In this document: positions 9,342 through 18,987 of the stretch, piece after piece | How positions within the stretch are numbered: position 1 is the first letter of the stretch | How the letters are laid out: each line of letters begins with the position of its first letter | Translations under genes and position numbers: made by a program | Origin: Vreelandella alkaliphila | GTDB taxonomy: Bacteria; Pseudomonadota; Gammaproteobacteria; Pseudomonadales; Halomonadaceae | Direction: 5' to 3' | DNA: 64,000 bases | Assembly: GCF_016107625.1 (NCBI RefSeq) | Contig: NZ_JABASV010000003.1 | Location: 248,001 to 312,000 of the forward strand | The notes under the pieces: model-generated | Databases searched by the model: none | What the model was told of the DNA's origin: nothing | Seen by the model: only the letters and a program-made list of their open reading frames with translations

Positions 9342-10169
9342 ATGGACGATCAAGAGCAGTACGCCAAGCTGTTTAATGATATTGATAGTCAAGCGCTGAT
9401 TACCTTAGGAGTCATTCTAGCGAGTACGGTGCTATTGATTATTGTCAGCCAGCGAGGATTGAACTGGTTAGCCAATCGCTTGCATGGCCAAGTACGTTTT
9501 AGAGTATTTGCGCTGGTGCCACTCACCCGGTTATTGATTTTAATTACCGCACTGGCTGTGGCTGTACCTATCGTTATTGAGCCTTCATTGCGCAATATGG
9601 TAACGCTGCTGGGGGCCATTGGCCTAGCGATTGGCTTTGCCCTAAAAGATTACGTAAGTAGCTTGATTGCCGGAGTAGTATCTGCCGTTGAATTGCCCTA
9701 TCGGCCAGGGGATTGGATCAACATTGAAGGGACTTACGGCGAAGTAAAGCACGTTGGTATGCGCACAGTAGAAATAGTAACGCCCGACGATGATTTGGTG
9801 GCGGTGCCTCATCTTAAACTTTGGGATTCCGCTATTTATAACGCTAACAATGGCGACGTTAGTCTTCAGTGCGTGGCAAGTTTTTATCTTCACCCGGAGC
9901 ACGAAGCTGGCTGGGTGCGTAAAGCGTTACGAGACGTCGCGTTAACCAGTGCTTACCTTAAGTTTGATAAGCCGATTATTGTCGTAGCGGAGGAGAAACC
10001 TTGGGGCACGCATTACCGTATTCGCGCTTATCCGGTGGATCCTCGGCAGCAGTTTTTATTTATCACCGATTTGACCGTGCGCGGTAAACAAGTGCTAAGC
10101 GCAGCGGGCGTTACTCCGGCGTTGTTACCGCCTGATGCAGCCTTGGACTCACAGGGCGCCGCTAGTTAA
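9342..10169 (+). CDS. MscS-family mechanosensitive ion channel
   Basis: A 275-residue small-conductance channel homologue of the inner membrane. Hydrophobic segments lie near residues 15-35, 58-80 and 86-108; the third carries the glycine/alanine-rich pore pattern LLGAIGLAIGFALKDYVSSLIAG, the best-preserved MscS feature. The beta domain follows with LPYRPGDWINIEGTYGEVKHVGMRTVEI. It probably relieves osmotic pressure on hypo-osmotic shock, fitting a halophile. ATG 9342 has AGGAG eight bases upstream. It forms an operon with the preceding unknown gene. Confidence 0.9.
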   Translation: MDDQEQYAKLFNDIDSQALITLGVILASTVLLIIVSQRGLNWLANRLHGQVRFRVFALVPLTRLLILITALAVAVPIVIEPSLRNMVTLLGAIGLAIGFALKDYVSSLIAGVVSAVELPYRPGDWINIEGTYGEVKHVGMRTVEIVTPDDDLVAVPHLKLWDSAIYNANNGDVSLQCVASFYLHPEHEAGWVRKALRDVALTSAYLKFDKPIIVVAEEKPWGTHYRIRAYPVDPRQQFLFITDLTVRGKQVLSAAGVTPALLPPDAALDSQGAAS

Positions 10170-10181
10170 TGACAGGCGACC

Positions 10182-10216
10182 TGTGGTCGCCGACGATATA
10201 GGTGCCGACGACCACA
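10182..10216. terminator. Possible hairpin between mscS and yebC-like gene
   Basis: TGTGGTCG (10182-10189) and CGACCACA (10209-10216) can pair around a 19-base loop in the gap between two convergent genes. There is no T tract, so the call is weak. Confidence 0.35.
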
Positions 10217-10238
10217 AGGGGGCTAACCGAATGACGGT

Positions 10239-10970
10239 TTAAGCAGTTGCTTCCGGTAGTTCGGCACTGTGGAAGACATTCTGAACATCGTCCAGCTCTT
10301 CGAGCATGCCCAGCAGTTTCTCAAACATCACCACGTCATCGCCGTCGATGGGCGTGGGGGTTTGTGGTAAGAATTGGATTTCGTCTACTTCGAAATCAAT
10401 TTCACCGAAAGCATCCAACAGCGCTTGTTTGGCTTTAGCGTAATCGGTATGCGGCGCAAACACCGTGATACGTTCCTCTTCCTGCTCAATGTCGGTAACG
10501 TCGACATCGGCTTCCATGAGTGCTTCAAGCACAGCTTCTTCATCACTGCCCGCAAACGAAAAAATCGCGCAGTGATCAAACATGTGACTAACGCTACCGG
10601 GAGTGCCAATTTTGCTTTTCGTTTTGGTAAAGCAGCCGCGCACATCACCAAAGGTGCGGTTGGGGTTGTCGGTCAAACAGTCGACGATCACCATCACGTT
10701 ACCGGGACCAAAGCCTTCATAGCGCGCTGGTGAAAAGTCTTCGCCGCCTGCGCCGCTCGCTTTATCCAAAGCTTTATCGATAACGTGAGACGGCACCTGA
10801 TCTTTCTTAGCACGCTCCATTAAACCGCGTAGCGCAAGGTTACCGTTTGGATCTGTGCCGCCTGCTTTAGCGCAGACGTAAATTTCACGTCCATACTTGC
10901 TGTAAACCTTGGTTTTCGCAGCGGCCGTTTTGGCCATGGATTCCTTACGGTTTTGAAACGCCCTACCCAT
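10239..10970 (-). CDS. YebC/PmpR-family protein, YeeN branch
   Basis: A 243-residue YebC-family protein, spanning the usual family length. The start [15 protein letters not shown] and the segments [35 protein letters not shown] and [12 protein letters not shown] match E. coli YeeN more than YebC. Family members have been described as DNA-binding regulators and, more recently, as ribosome-associated factors helping translation of proline-rich stretches; which applies here is unknown. A ribosome binding site AAAGGAC precedes ATG 10970. It is monocistronic, divergent from the LysE-type gene. Confidence 0.88.
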   Translation of the reverse strand: MGRAFQNRKESMAKTAAAKTKVYSKYGREIYVCAKAGGTDPNGNLALRGLMERAKKDQVPSHVIDKALDKASGAGGEDFSPARYEGFGPGNVMVIVDCLTDNPNRTFGDVRGCFTKTKSKIGTPGSVSHMFDHCAIFSFAGSDEEAVLEALMEADVDVTDIEQEEERITVFAPHTDYAKAKQALLDAFGEIDFEVDEIQFLPQTPTPIDGDDVVMFEKLLGMLEELDDVQNVFHSAELPEATA

Positions 10971-11158
10971 ATTGAAGTCCTTTATTAGCCATGAACCGCC
11001 TGCATAGCAGGCGTCATCGTTTTCAAAAAGGGGAAAATTTTACCCAACAGCGTACCATGCTAACAGCGTTATTTAAGGGGATGGATTTATTCGCTAAACG
11101 CTTGTGCGACTGTCGTATACTCAGCCAACCTACATTGTTGTCTTTCAAGGAGAGAAAA

Positions 11159-11776
11159 ATGCCGTTGTCACTCTGGCTATCGCTGGCCGCTATCTGTGCC
11201 ATGGGGGCGATGTCACCAGGACCTAGCCTGGCACTGGTACTGCGCCATACGTTAGGAGGTGGTCGCTTACCCGGCATGACGGCTGCGATCTTTCATGCGC
11301 TGGGCGTTGGGTTCTATGCGTTGCTCACCGTATGGGGCTTAGGTGCGCTTATTGTGCGCCATCCAGATTTATTTCAACTAGTGACATGGTGTGGGGCGGC
11401 CTATTTAGCCTGGCTTGGAATAAAAGCACTACGGGCGGGCAGAGGTGGAGCGCTATCCCCCGATGCCGCAGTGACGACGCCACGCCAAGCTGCCAAGGAA
11501 GGGGTGCTGGTGGCGCTGGGTAATCCCAAGTTGATCATTTTTTTTGTGGCGCTATTAAGTCAGTTCGTGACGCCTGAAATGAGTGTCCTTGCCAAGGCAA
11601 TTATCGTCGCAACTGCGATTATTATTGATGGGGGCTGGTATGTTTTAGTAGCAGTAGGGCTTTCACACTCTCGTGTATTGCCTTGGCTCCAGCGCCATGC
11701 CCACTGGATCAATCGAATCACTGGGGTGCTACTTATTGCACTGGCGCTGCGCGTTGTCGCAGGGCCGATTAGTTGA
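11159..11776 (+). CDS. LysE/RhtB-family amino acid exporter
   Basis: A 205-residue inner-membrane protein with about six hydrophobic segments. The N-terminal motif AMSPGPSLALVLRHTLGGGR is the hallmark of LysE/RhtB translocators; LVALGNPKLIIFFVALL near residue 120 is the second conserved block. It probably exports an amino acid or homoserine-like compound; the substrate is not evident. ATG 11159 is preferred over the upstream open frame because AAGGAGAG sits a few bases ahead and MPLSLWLSLAAICAMGA is a typical N-terminus. Confidence 0.88.
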   Translation: MPLSLWLSLAAICAMGAMSPGPSLALVLRHTLGGGRLPGMTAAIFHALGVGFYALLTVWGLGALIVRHPDLFQLVTWCGAAYLAWLGIKALRAGRGGALSPDAAVTTPRQAAKEGVLVALGNPKLIIFFVALLSQFVTPEMSVLAKAIIVATAIIIDGGWYVLVAVGLSHSRVLPWLQRHAHWINRITGVLLIALALRVVAGPIS

Positions 11777-11853
11777 TAAGCCGCACTGGTGTAACTGCCA
11801 ATGCCGTGGCATGGTAAAGCCTATGCTGGTGGAGTCATTTAGGGGGCCTTGCG

Positions 11854-12339
11854 ATGATGATTTATGAGCAGGATTGTTATACCCATCAAGGCAAGCCATT
11901 TAACTTGCGGGCGCTGCGCGGGCAAGTGTTGTTGGTCGTTAATGTGGCCAGTAAGTGTGGCTTTACCCCGCAGTTAAAAGAGCTGGAAAGTTTGTACCAG
12001 CGCTACCGAGACCGTGGTTTTACGGTGCTTGGCTTCCCCTGTAACCAGTTTGGTAAGCAGTCGCCGGAGAGTGCAGAGGCTTTCTGTATCTTCGGCGAAC
12101 AGCAGTTTGGCGTCAGCTTTCCACTAATGGAAAAAGTGTCAGTGAATGGCCCAAACGCCCACCCACTGTTTGTGGTGCTTAAACAACAAGCACCGGGCGT
12201 GTTAGGCACCAAAGCGATCAAGTGGAATTTTACCAAGTTCTTGGTGGGACGCGATGGCAGGGTGATCGCGCGGTTTGCTCCCAACGATCATGGTCTGTCA
12301 CTGCGGCTTGCGCTGGAAGCCGCCCTTGATAAAGAGTAA
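11854..12339 (+). CDS. Glutathione peroxidase (cysteine type)
   Basis: A 161-residue glutathione/thioredoxin peroxidase that reduces hydroperoxides. The catalytic tetrad is visible: Cys near residue 35 in NVASKCGFT, Gln and Asn in FPCNQFGKQSP near 70, and Trp in IKWNFTKFLV near 129. The residue at the active site is Cys, as in most bacterial members. Bacterial enzymes of this kind often use thioredoxin rather than glutathione. A second in-frame ATG at 11857 is equally possible. No signal peptide, so cytoplasmic. Confidence 0.93.
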   Translation: MMIYEQDCYTHQGKPFNLRALRGQVLLVVNVASKCGFTPQLKELESLYQRYRDRGFTVLGFPCNQFGKQSPESAEAFCIFGEQQFGVSFPLMEKVSVNGPNAHPLFVVLKQQAPGVLGTKAIKWNFTKFLVGRDGRVIARFAPNDHGLSLRLALEAALDKE

Positions 12340-12355
12340 AGAGCAAGCTAAACGG

Positions 12356-12739
12356 TTAGAGCTCGCCACGGGTAACCATTAGTCGCTGCATTAACTCTAC
12401 CCAGCGATGACGAACCATCATCGTGGTTAATCCAGAAAACAGCGCCCAACTTTTGCGCCGCCAGCCTTTCAGGCGCAAGTTGTGGCTTACCAACTGCTTC
12501 ATCAGCGCATAGTCATCGAATTTTCGCCATTCACTGGCAATAGACAGCTGGTGCCTCGCCATCACTGGAGCAAGCTCCAAGCGGAACATCCACTCTAGCT
12601 CTTTCAGCGACATATCATGCTGTTCGATCATCTCAATCATATGGGCGTAGTCACGCTCGCTCGGCTCACGGTCCAGCCATAGCGGCGCAAGAGCAAGCCA
12701 TAGGTCGCCGCGTTCATCGACTAGCTGCTGTGCGTTCAT
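12356..12739 (-). CDS. Hypothetical protein, possibly DUF7079-like
   Basis: A 127-residue, mostly helical soluble protein starting MNAQQLVDERGDLWLALAPLWLD. The early WLALAPLWLDREPSERDYAHM and middle MSLKELEWMFRLELAPVMA remind me of the DUF7079 group of small proteins, but this is recollection without a search. The frame is open about 35 codons further upstream; ATG 12739 is chosen from the family-like N-terminus, although the ribosome binding site is weak. It is convergent with the peroxidase and divergent from fabV. Confidence 0.6.
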   Translation of the reverse strand: MNAQQLVDERGDLWLALAPLWLDREPSERDYAHMIEMIEQHDMSLKELEWMFRLELAPVMARHQLSIASEWRKFDDYALMKQLVSHNLRLKGWRRKSWALFSGLTTMMVRHRWVELMQRLMVTRGEL

Positions 12740-12897
12740 CAGGGTCTCGTCGGCAAGGAGTTGTCTGGTCGCTATCCTGCCGTGAATGGCGAAGAAGCTC
12801 AAGAGCGGACAGGGCGCGTCTAGACCGCTAGAATACCCCCACACGGTAATGGCACTGCCATGCTGATAGCGACATCAATCTGATAAAGGGGTCCAAT

Positions 12898-14103
12898 GTG
12901 ATCATTAAACCAAAAGTGCGTGGCTTTATCTGCACCACCACTCATCCTAAAGGCTGCGAGCAAAACGTTCTGGAACAGATCGAAGCGACCCGTGCGCGTG
13001 GTTTAGATAGAAGCCAAGGCCCAAAAAAGGTATTGGTGATTGGTGCTTCTAGCGGCTACGGCTTGGCAGCGCGTATCACGGCTGCCTTTGGTTATGGCGC
13101 TGATACCCTAGGCGTCTTCTTTGAAAAGCCTAGTAGTGAGAAAAAAACCGGCACTGCTGGTTGGTACAACAGTGCCGCATTTGACAAGTTTGCCAAGCAA
13201 GAAGGTCTGTACAGTAAATCAATCAATGGTGATGCGTTCTCTAACGAAGCGCGTGAAAAAGCCATCGAGTTGATCAAACAGGACATGGGTGAAGTTGACC
13301 TGGTGGTGTACTCCCTAGCTTCACCAGTGCGCAAGTTGCCAGATACTGGGGAAGTAAAGCGCTCGAGCCTGAAGCCGATTGGTGAAACGTATCGCGCTAC
13401 CGCGATTGATACGAATAAAGACGCCATCATCGAGGCAGAAGTCGAGCCTGCCACTCAGCAAGAGATCGACGATACCATCACAGTAATGGGCGGTGAGGAC
13501 TGGGAGCTATGGATGAGCGCCCTGGACGACGCGGGTGTGCTGGCGAAAGGCGCGCGTAGCGTAGCGTTTAGCTATATCGGTACTGAAATTACCTGGCCGA
13601 TTTACTGGCACGGTGCGTTGGGTAAAGCGAAAGAAGATCTTGATCGCGCCGCGGCTGCGATTGATGCCAAGCTGAAAGAGACAGGCGGTGGTGCCAATGT
13701 TGCCGTACTTAAGTCGGTCGTTACCCAGGCGAGTGCCGCGATTCCAGTCATGCCGCTGTATATCGCCATGGTCTACCGCATCATGAAAGAGCAGGGCCTG
13801 CATGAAGGTACGATTGACCAATTAAACCGTTTGTTTGGTGAGCGTCTCTATTCTGGTCAGCATGACGATATGGCTACTGACGACCAAGGCCGCCTACGTC
13901 TTGATGACTGGGAGCTGCGTGACGACGTACAAAAAGCCTGCCAGGACCTATGGCCAGCCGTCACGACAGAGAACCTATTCGAAATTACCGACTATGCTGG
14001 ATATAAGCACGAATTTTTGAAGCTGTTTGGCTTCGAGCGTGATGACGTAGATTACGACGCAGATGTGAACCCTGATGTTCACTTTGATGTCGTTACACTA
14101 TAG
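12898..14103 (+). CDS. fabV: Trans-2-enoyl-ACP/CoA reductase FabV
   Basis: A 401-residue FabV reductase, carrying out the last NADH-dependent reduction of each fatty-acid elongation cycle. Visible features are the N-terminal [17 protein letters not shown], the nucleotide-binding loop [14 protein letters not shown] near residue 48, and the catalytic Tyr-x8-Lys ([10 protein letters not shown], about 236 and 245) that separates FabV from FabI (Tyr-x6-Lys). It starts at GTG 12898; the ATG two bases earlier runs into a stop immediately. FabV enzymes are generally insensitive to triclosan (family knowledge). Confidence 0.95.
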   Translation: MIIKPKVRGFICTTTHPKGCEQNVLEQIEATRARGLDRSQGPKKVLVIGASSGYGLAARITAAFGYGADTLGVFFEKPSSEKKTGTAGWYNSAAFDKFAKQEGLYSKSINGDAFSNEAREKAIELIKQDMGEVDLVVYSLASPVRKLPDTGEVKRSSLKPIGETYRATAIDTNKDAIIEAEVEPATQQEIDDTITVMGGEDWELWMSALDDAGVLAKGARSVAFSYIGTEITWPIYWHGALGKAKEDLDRAAAAIDAKLKETGGGANVAVLKSVVTQASAAIPVMPLYIAMVYRIMKEQGLHEGTIDQLNRLFGERLYSGQHDDMATDDQGRLRLDDWELRDDVQKACQDLWPAVTTENLFEITDYAGYKHEFLKLFGFERDDVDYDADVNPDVHFDVVTL

Positions 14104-14172
14104 CGCTAAGCGTGACGAGGAGAGTTAATCGCCGCGCTGTTGATCATCTAACCGGAAAGCGAGAGGTGTTGT

Positions 14173-14388
14173 ATGGATACCAAGGAAAGCAAAACCCGGG
14201 AAGAAGAGATAGAGCACGTAATGAATGAACGTCTGCCTGAGGACTATGAAACATCTCAGCCGCAACGGCAGCCAGAAGCGAAAAAGTCCCCTAACGGGCT
14301 ACATAAGGTGCTTCCTTTAGTCATTATCGTGATGGGCATTATCGTTGCGGGCATTATCATCCTGGGGCTTGGCAATAGCGGCGGTTAA
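14173..14388 (+). CDS. Hypothetical single-span membrane protein
   Basis: A 71-residue protein with an acidic, glutamate-rich N-terminus (ESKTREEEIEHVMNERLPEDYE), a glutamine/proline linker, then one hydrophobic segment near residues 46-66 (VLPLVIIVMGIIVAGIIIL) and a very short GLGNSGG tail. Topology is probably N-in with the tail outside. I recognise no family. GAGAGG precedes the ATG at 14173. A clear terminator follows, and it lies 69 bases after fabV, so it may be read through from it. Confidence 0.7.
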   Translation: MDTKESKTREEEIEHVMNERLPEDYETSQPQRQPEAKKSPNGLHKVLPLVIIVMGIIVAGIIILGLGNSGG

Positions 14389-14409
14389 CCAAGACACATA
14401 CTCCTTCTG

Positions 14410-14432
14410 TTGCCGGGCCTAGTGCCCGGCAA
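14410..14432 (+). terminator. Rho-independent terminator
   Basis: TTGCCGGGC and GCCCGGCAA form a perfect nine-base stem with a CTAGT loop, followed by TTTTGTATTT. It ends the transcript of the small membrane protein gene. Confidence 0.88.
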
Positions 14433-14566
14433 TTTTGTATTTATGCCTCCTATTTTAGTTTTAAGAGCCATAGCGCTGCCTTCACTTGCGCAATTGGGTA
14501 AGATGGCTTTTTCTCTAGCAATTTATCTAAGTTGGCGGCGATTTCTATGCAGCAAAGCAACTTGTT

Positions 14567-15541
14567 ATGTCCTCAAGTACGTTGATGTCATCCGCCAGTG
14601 AACGTCGGCGGGTGGCCTTTGTGTTGCTGCCTGGTTTTTCGCTGTTGGCCCATGCGAGCGCTATCGAGCCGCTGCAGATGGCCAATCAGCTAAGCGGGCA
14701 GATGCTTTACCACACCGTTACGTTAAGCTTAACCGATGAGCCTGTGCGCAGTGGCGCACAACTTTCCTTACTCGCTCAACATGTCTTAGGCGCGCCGCTT
14801 GGTCCGCTTGATATGCTGTTGGTATGTGCCCCTACACCACTACCCTATGCACTGCCCGCCAAGCTAAATGAGTGGCTGCGCAGTCATCAGGGCAGAGGTG
14901 TGGCTATTGGTGGCCTTGCGGGAGGCACGGAAGTGCTTGCCCGTTGCGGGCTATTAGAAGGCTACCGCGCCACATTGCCCTGGCAGCGCTTCGATGCGTT
15001 TGCACAGGCTTATCCTCAGGTCACGCTTTCTCAGCAACTGTTTGAAATTGACCGCGATCGGATAACCTGTGCCGGTGGCACTGCGGCAATGGATATGATG
15101 CTAACGCTGATTGGCAAGCATCACGGCCAGCGCCTTGCCGAGCAGGTTTCAGAGCAGTTCGTTTGTGATCGCATTCGCTTAGCCGATGAACGCCAGCATG
15201 TACCACTGCGTAATCGCCTTGGCCATGCGCCACAAAGCCTGGTAGATGCCGTCACGTTGATGGAAGCTAATATTGAAGAGCCGCTTTCTACGCTAGAGCT
15301 GGCCGAGCATTTGGGTATTTCTCGACGCCAGCTAGAGCGACTGTTCAAAAAGTATCTGCAGGCAGTACCTAGCCGCTATTACCTGGATTTGCGCCTACAA
15401 GATGCGCGTAAACAATTAAGAGAGAGTGATCGGCCGGTAGGTGATATCGCGCTGATGACCGGATTCTCTTCTGGTGCGCACTTTTCTACTGCCTATCGTA
15501 ATCACTTTGGCATTACACCGCGGGAAGAACGGCTTGGATAA
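14567..15541 (+). CDS. GlxA/ArgR-type AraC-family regulator, likely arginine-responsive
   Basis: A 324-residue regulator with an N-terminal DJ-1/PfpI-like (class I amidotransferase-like) domain, residues about 15-190, starting RRVAFVLLPGFSLLAHASAIEPLQMAN, and a C-terminal AraC double helix-turn-helix (ISRRQLERLFKKYL ... DIALMTGFSSGAHFSTAYR). This is the architecture of Pseudomonas ArgR, which activates the AST genes; here it sits 100 bases upstream of the AST operon in the same direction. Function as its arginine-responsive activator is therefore likely but inferred. A second ATG at 14585 could also be the start. Confidence 0.85.
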   Translation: MSSSTLMSSASERRRVAFVLLPGFSLLAHASAIEPLQMANQLSGQMLYHTVTLSLTDEPVRSGAQLSLLAQHVLGAPLGPLDMLLVCAPTPLPYALPAKLNEWLRSHQGRGVAIGGLAGGTEVLARCGLLEGYRATLPWQRFDAFAQAYPQVTLSQQLFEIDRDRITCAGGTAAMDMMLTLIGKHHGQRLAEQVSEQFVCDRIRLADERQHVPLRNRLGHAPQSLVDAVTLMEANIEEPLSTLELAEHLGISRRQLERLFKKYLQAVPSRYYLDLRLQDARKQLRESDRPVGDIALMTGFSSGAHFSTAYRNHFGITPREERLG

Positions 15542-15641
15542 GCGCGGCTTTTCATAATTTACCGTCCCAATACTGAAAGCACGGCGTCTATTGCCCCCCG
15601 TATACTGAATCAATCCTTTACTCCACCGGAGGTATCGTCCC

Positions 15642-16856
15642 ATGAGCTACACCCCAAGCCGTCAGGATTTCGATAACTACATGGCGCCAAACTACTCGCC
15701 ACAACAGATTATTCCAGTGCGTGGCAAAGGCAGCCGCTTGTGGGATCAGCAGGGGCGTGAATATATCGACTTTGCTGGTGGTATTGCAGTGAACTCGCTT
15801 GGCCACTGTCACCCGGTGCTAGTGAATGCGCTTAAAGAGCAGGGCGAAAAGCTTTGGCACCTGTCTAACGTATTTACCAACGAGCCAGCACTGGCGCTTG
15901 CCAAAACACTCACTGAGCGTACTTTTGCCGATAAAGTGTTCTTGTGCTCATCCGGTGGCGAAGCTAACGAAGCGGCGCTGAAGCTAGCTCGCCGTTGGGC
16001 GGTAGACCACCATGGCGAGCAGAAAGATAAAATTATCTCGTTTTATCAGTCTTTCCATGGCCGCACTTTCTTCACCGTGAGTGTGGGTGGTCAACCCAAG
16101 TATTCTCAAGGCTTTGGCCCAGTGCCAGGCGGCATTCTGCATGCCAACTTCAATGACCTGGAAAGCGTACGCAAGCTAGTGGGCGACGATACCTGTGCCA
16201 TTATGGTTGAGCCGATGCAGGGCGAAGGCGGCATTGTTCCCGCGACCCAAGAGTTCCTTCAGGGCCTGCGTGATCTGTGTGACGAACACAACGCGCTGCT
16301 GATTTTTGACGAAGTACAAACGGGCGTTGGCCGCAGCGGTGAACTTTACGCCTACAAAAATTTCGGTATCACTCCGGATATTCTCACCAGTGCCAAGTCA
16401 TTGGGCGGCGGCTTCCCGATTGGTGCCACCTTAACCACGGATGCGATTGCGAAATCTCTGGCAATTGGCACTCATGGCTCTACCTATGGTGGCAATGCGT
16501 TGGCATCTGCGGTTGCTCTGGCAGCTGTGGAATTCATTGATACTCCTGAAGTACTTAACGGCGTTAAGCACCGTCACGACCTGTTCCGCGAGCATTTAGA
16601 AACCATCAACCGCAAATATGGCGTATTTAAAGAAATTCGCGGCATGGGAATGCTGATGGGCGCACAAATGTCGGATGCCTTCGAAGGCCGCGCTAAAGAC
16701 ATTCTGCCGCTGGCTATTGAAGAGGGCGTGATGGCCCTGATTGCAGGTCCCAACGTACTGCGTATGGCGCCATCTTTAGTCATTCCGGAAGAAGATATCG
16801 CTGAGGGTATGGCGCGTTTAGAGCGTGCTATTGAGCGGCTAGTTGCCAGCGCATGA
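15642..16856 (+). CDS. astC: Succinylornithine transaminase (AruC/AstC)
   Basis: A 404-residue class III PLP aminotransferase, converting succinylornithine to succinylglutamate semialdehyde in the AST pathway; this subgroup usually also uses acetylornithine. Motifs: [15 protein letters not shown] near residue 45, [17 protein letters not shown] near 105, [11 protein letters not shown] near 223, and the PLP lysine in [14 protein letters not shown] near 252. First gene of the operon; CGGAGGTATCGTCC precedes ATG 15642. It ends four bases into an overlapping ATG, and the next gene's preferred start lies 36 bases further. Confidence 0.93.
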   Translation: MSYTPSRQDFDNYMAPNYSPQQIIPVRGKGSRLWDQQGREYIDFAGGIAVNSLGHCHPVLVNALKEQGEKLWHLSNVFTNEPALALAKTLTERTFADKVFLCSSGGEANEAALKLARRWAVDHHGEQKDKIISFYQSFHGRTFFTVSVGGQPKYSQGFGPVPGGILHANFNDLESVRKLVGDDTCAIMVEPMQGEGGIVPATQEFLQGLRDLCDEHNALLIFDEVQTGVGRSGELYAYKNFGITPDILTSAKSLGGGFPIGATLTTDAIAKSLAIGTHGSTYGGNALASAVALAAVEFIDTPEVLNGVKHRHDLFREHLETINRKYGVFKEIRGMGMLMGAQMSDAFEGRAKDILPLAIEEGVMALIAGPNVLRMAPSLVIPEEDIAEGMARLERAIERLVASA

Positions 16857-16891
16857 GTAGGCAAGAAGCCACACAAGAGGGGGCGTTAAGG

Positions 16892-17956
16892 ATGCTGGTA
16901 ATTCGACCGGTAACAATGGCTGATCTTCCAGCCCTGGAGCAGTTGGCTGAGCACGCGGTGCCGCGGCTCACCAACCTGCCCGCCAACCGTGATCGGCTTG
17001 AGGAGCGCATCGTGCGCTCCCAGGAAGCCTTTAATAGTGAAATAGAGTTCCCTGGTAACGAGCACTACATGTTCGTACTGGCGGATGATGACCGCGAGGA
17101 AGTGCTAGGCACAGCAACTATCCGTGCCCAAGCCGGTGCAGCAGAAGCCTATTACACTTACCGGCAGGAAACGCTGATTCATGCTTCTCAACAGCTGAAT
17201 GTGCGCCGGGAAGTGCAAACTTTGGCGCTTTCTCATGAAGCCTCTGATGCCACACTGCTCTGCGCGCTATCGCTTAATCCGCGCTACAAAGGCACCAGTG
17301 CAGAAAGTCTGTTACGCCGTGCGCGACTAATGTTCATTGCTCAATACCCCGAGCGTTTTTCACGCATTCTGGCGGTCGCCTTTCCGGGCTATCTAGATGG
17401 CAAAAACGAATCGCCTTTTTGGGAAAGCGTCGGTCGCCACTTTTTTGCCCGCAGCTTCCAAGAAATGAATCACATTGCGGGCGTTCGCTCGAAAAGCTTT
17501 ATTGCTGAAGTGATGCCGCAATTTCCGCTTTATCTACCGTTGCTAACGCCTCAGGCACGCGCTGCCATTGGCCGAGAGCATCCTGCCCATGAAGATGCAC
17601 TAGCAGAAATGCTGGCAGAAGGCTTTGTGCGCTCTCGCCATGTCGATATTTTCGACGCAGGGCCGATTGTAAAAGCCGAGCGTGAGCGATTGGAAACCTT
17701 CCGTCGTGCTGCCTGGCATCCTGTCAGGGTACGCCCTGAACACGCACTGCCCGATGCAGAGCCAGCGATGATTGCCAACCAAACCTTAGGTGATTTCCGC
17801 TGTATTGTGGCGCGTTATGCGCTTTCGCCTACTGGGCAATTAATGCTTTCACCACAGCACGCTAAACGGTTAGGTGTTGAAGAGGGGCGCGCGGTGCTGG
17901 TAGCGCCGTTAAGCCTGCCAGGCGCGGTAGATGCGCTTGATGAAGGAGAAATGTAA
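16892..17956 (+). CDS. aruF: Arginine N-succinyltransferase, alpha subunit (AruF)
   Basis: A 354-residue AstA-family subunit. With AruG it transfers succinyl from succinyl-CoA to arginine, the first AST step. N-terminal MLVIRPVTMADLPALEQLA is typical, and FWESVGRHFFARSFQEMN, SFIAEVMPQFPLYLPLL and HVDIFDAGPIVKAE are the conserved family blocks, also seen in the next gene. ATG 16892 is preferred to the overlapping ATG 16853 from the family N-terminus and the GAGGGGG upstream. The tandem pair instead of a single astA follows the Pseudomonas aru arrangement. Confidence 0.93.
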   Translation: MLVIRPVTMADLPALEQLAEHAVPRLTNLPANRDRLEERIVRSQEAFNSEIEFPGNEHYMFVLADDDREEVLGTATIRAQAGAAEAYYTYRQETLIHASQQLNVRREVQTLALSHEASDATLLCALSLNPRYKGTSAESLLRRARLMFIAQYPERFSRILAVAFPGYLDGKNESPFWESVGRHFFARSFQEMNHIAGVRSKSFIAEVMPQFPLYLPLLTPQARAAIGREHPAHEDALAEMLAEGFVRSRHVDIFDAGPIVKAERERLETFRRAAWHPVRVRPEHALPDAEPAMIANQTLGDFRCIVARYALSPTGQLMLSPQHAKRLGVEEGRAVLVAPLSLPGAVDALDEGEM

Positions 17957-18987
17957 TGCGCATTCGACCCATTGCCCGAGACGATTTGGATGGGCTCCAG
18001 GCGCTTGCGCAACAGGCAGGCGTTGGCTTTACCTCACTGCCGGATAACCGTGAGTTTTTGGCTGGAAAAATTGAAGCCGCTGCCCGTGCCTTTGAAGAGC
18101 GCACGCCAGCCGATGATCGACTCTATTTCTTTGTACTGGAAGATGAACAGAGCGGAGAATTAGCGGGCTGCTGTGCTATTGAAGGCCAGGTAGGTCGTGA
18201 AGTGCCGTTTTATAATTACCGGTTAGGTACATTGGCGCACTCCTCGGTGCAGTTAGACTTACACCGTACAATCGACACGCTATTTTTAAGCTCTGATCAT
18301 ACCGGCGATGCGGAAGTATGCTCGCTGTTCTTACGCCCTGAATATCGCGGCGAAGCAAATAAGCACCTACGTAATGGCGCGCTGCTTTCCAAAGCTCGCT
18401 GGCTGTTTATTGCTCAGTTTCGTGACCGTTTTCCGCAAAAAGTGCTGGCGGAAATGCGCGGTGTGTTTGATGAGAATAACACCAGCCCCTTTTGGGAAAG
18501 CCTGGGTAAACACTTTTTTCCCATGGACTTTAGTGAGGCTGATCGGTTAACCGGACTAGGCCAGAAAAGCTTTATCGGTGAGCTGATGCCTAAGTTCCCG
18601 ATCTACACCACCTTTATGTCTGAAGAGGCACGTGCCTGTATTGGCCAAGTGCACCGCCATACTCGGCCAGCCCTTGAAATGCTTAAGAAAGAGGGACTGC
18701 GCTGGGAAGGCTATATCGATATTTTCGATGGTGGCCCCACGGTGGAAGCCTATATTGACGACGTGCGAGCGATTCGCAATTCGCAGCTCTGCCAAGTGGA
18801 AGTTTCTCAAAACGCTCCCGACGAAAGCGTGAGCCGCTGGCTGGCAGCCTCTACTGAGATGCTTAACTTCACCGCCAGTTGGATAGGCCGCGGACCCAGC
18901 GAGGAAAACACCATCGTGCTTAACCCGCAAGAAGCGGACCGCCTGGGCGTGACGACGGGTGACCACGTACGCTTATTGGAAACCTAG
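17956..18987 (+). CDS. aruG: Arginine N-succinyltransferase, beta subunit (AruG/AstA)
   Basis: A 343-residue paralogue of AruF and second subunit of arginine succinyltransferase. It opens MRIRPIARDDLDGLQALAQ and carries the same blocks: FWESLGKHFFPMDFSEADRLTG, SFIGELMPKFPIYTTFM and YIDIFDGGPTVEAY. Its ATG shares one base with the aruF stop (TAATG), so translation is coupled. GAAGGAGAAATG just upstream supplies the binding site. The stop codon at 18985-18987 is the start of an array of 14-base repeats. Confidence 0.93.
   Translation: MRIRPIARDDLDGLQALAQQAGVGFTSLPDNREFLAGKIEAAARAFEERTPADDRLYFFVLEDEQSGELAGCCAIEGQVGREVPFYNYRLGTLAHSSVQLDLHRTIDTLFLSSDHTGDAEVCSLFLRPEYRGEANKHLRNGALLSKARWLFIAQFRDRFPQKVLAEMRGVFDENNTSPFWESLGKHFFPMDFSEADRLTGLGQKSFIGELMPKFPIYTTFMSEEARACIGQVHRHTRPALEMLKKEGLRWEGYIDIFDGGPTVEAYIDDVRAIRNSQLCQVEVSQNAPDESVSRWLAASTEMLNFTASWIGRGPSEENTIVLNPQEADRLGVTTGDHVRLLET

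Noticed and set aside
16853..16891. aruF start at the ATG overlapping the astC stop
   Set aside because: Family members begin at the equivalent of ATG 16892, which also has a better ribosome binding site.
18556..18966. A 136-codon antisense frame inside aruG
   Set aside because: aruG is clearly conserved on the plus strand; no ribosome binding site or family was visible for the antisense frame.
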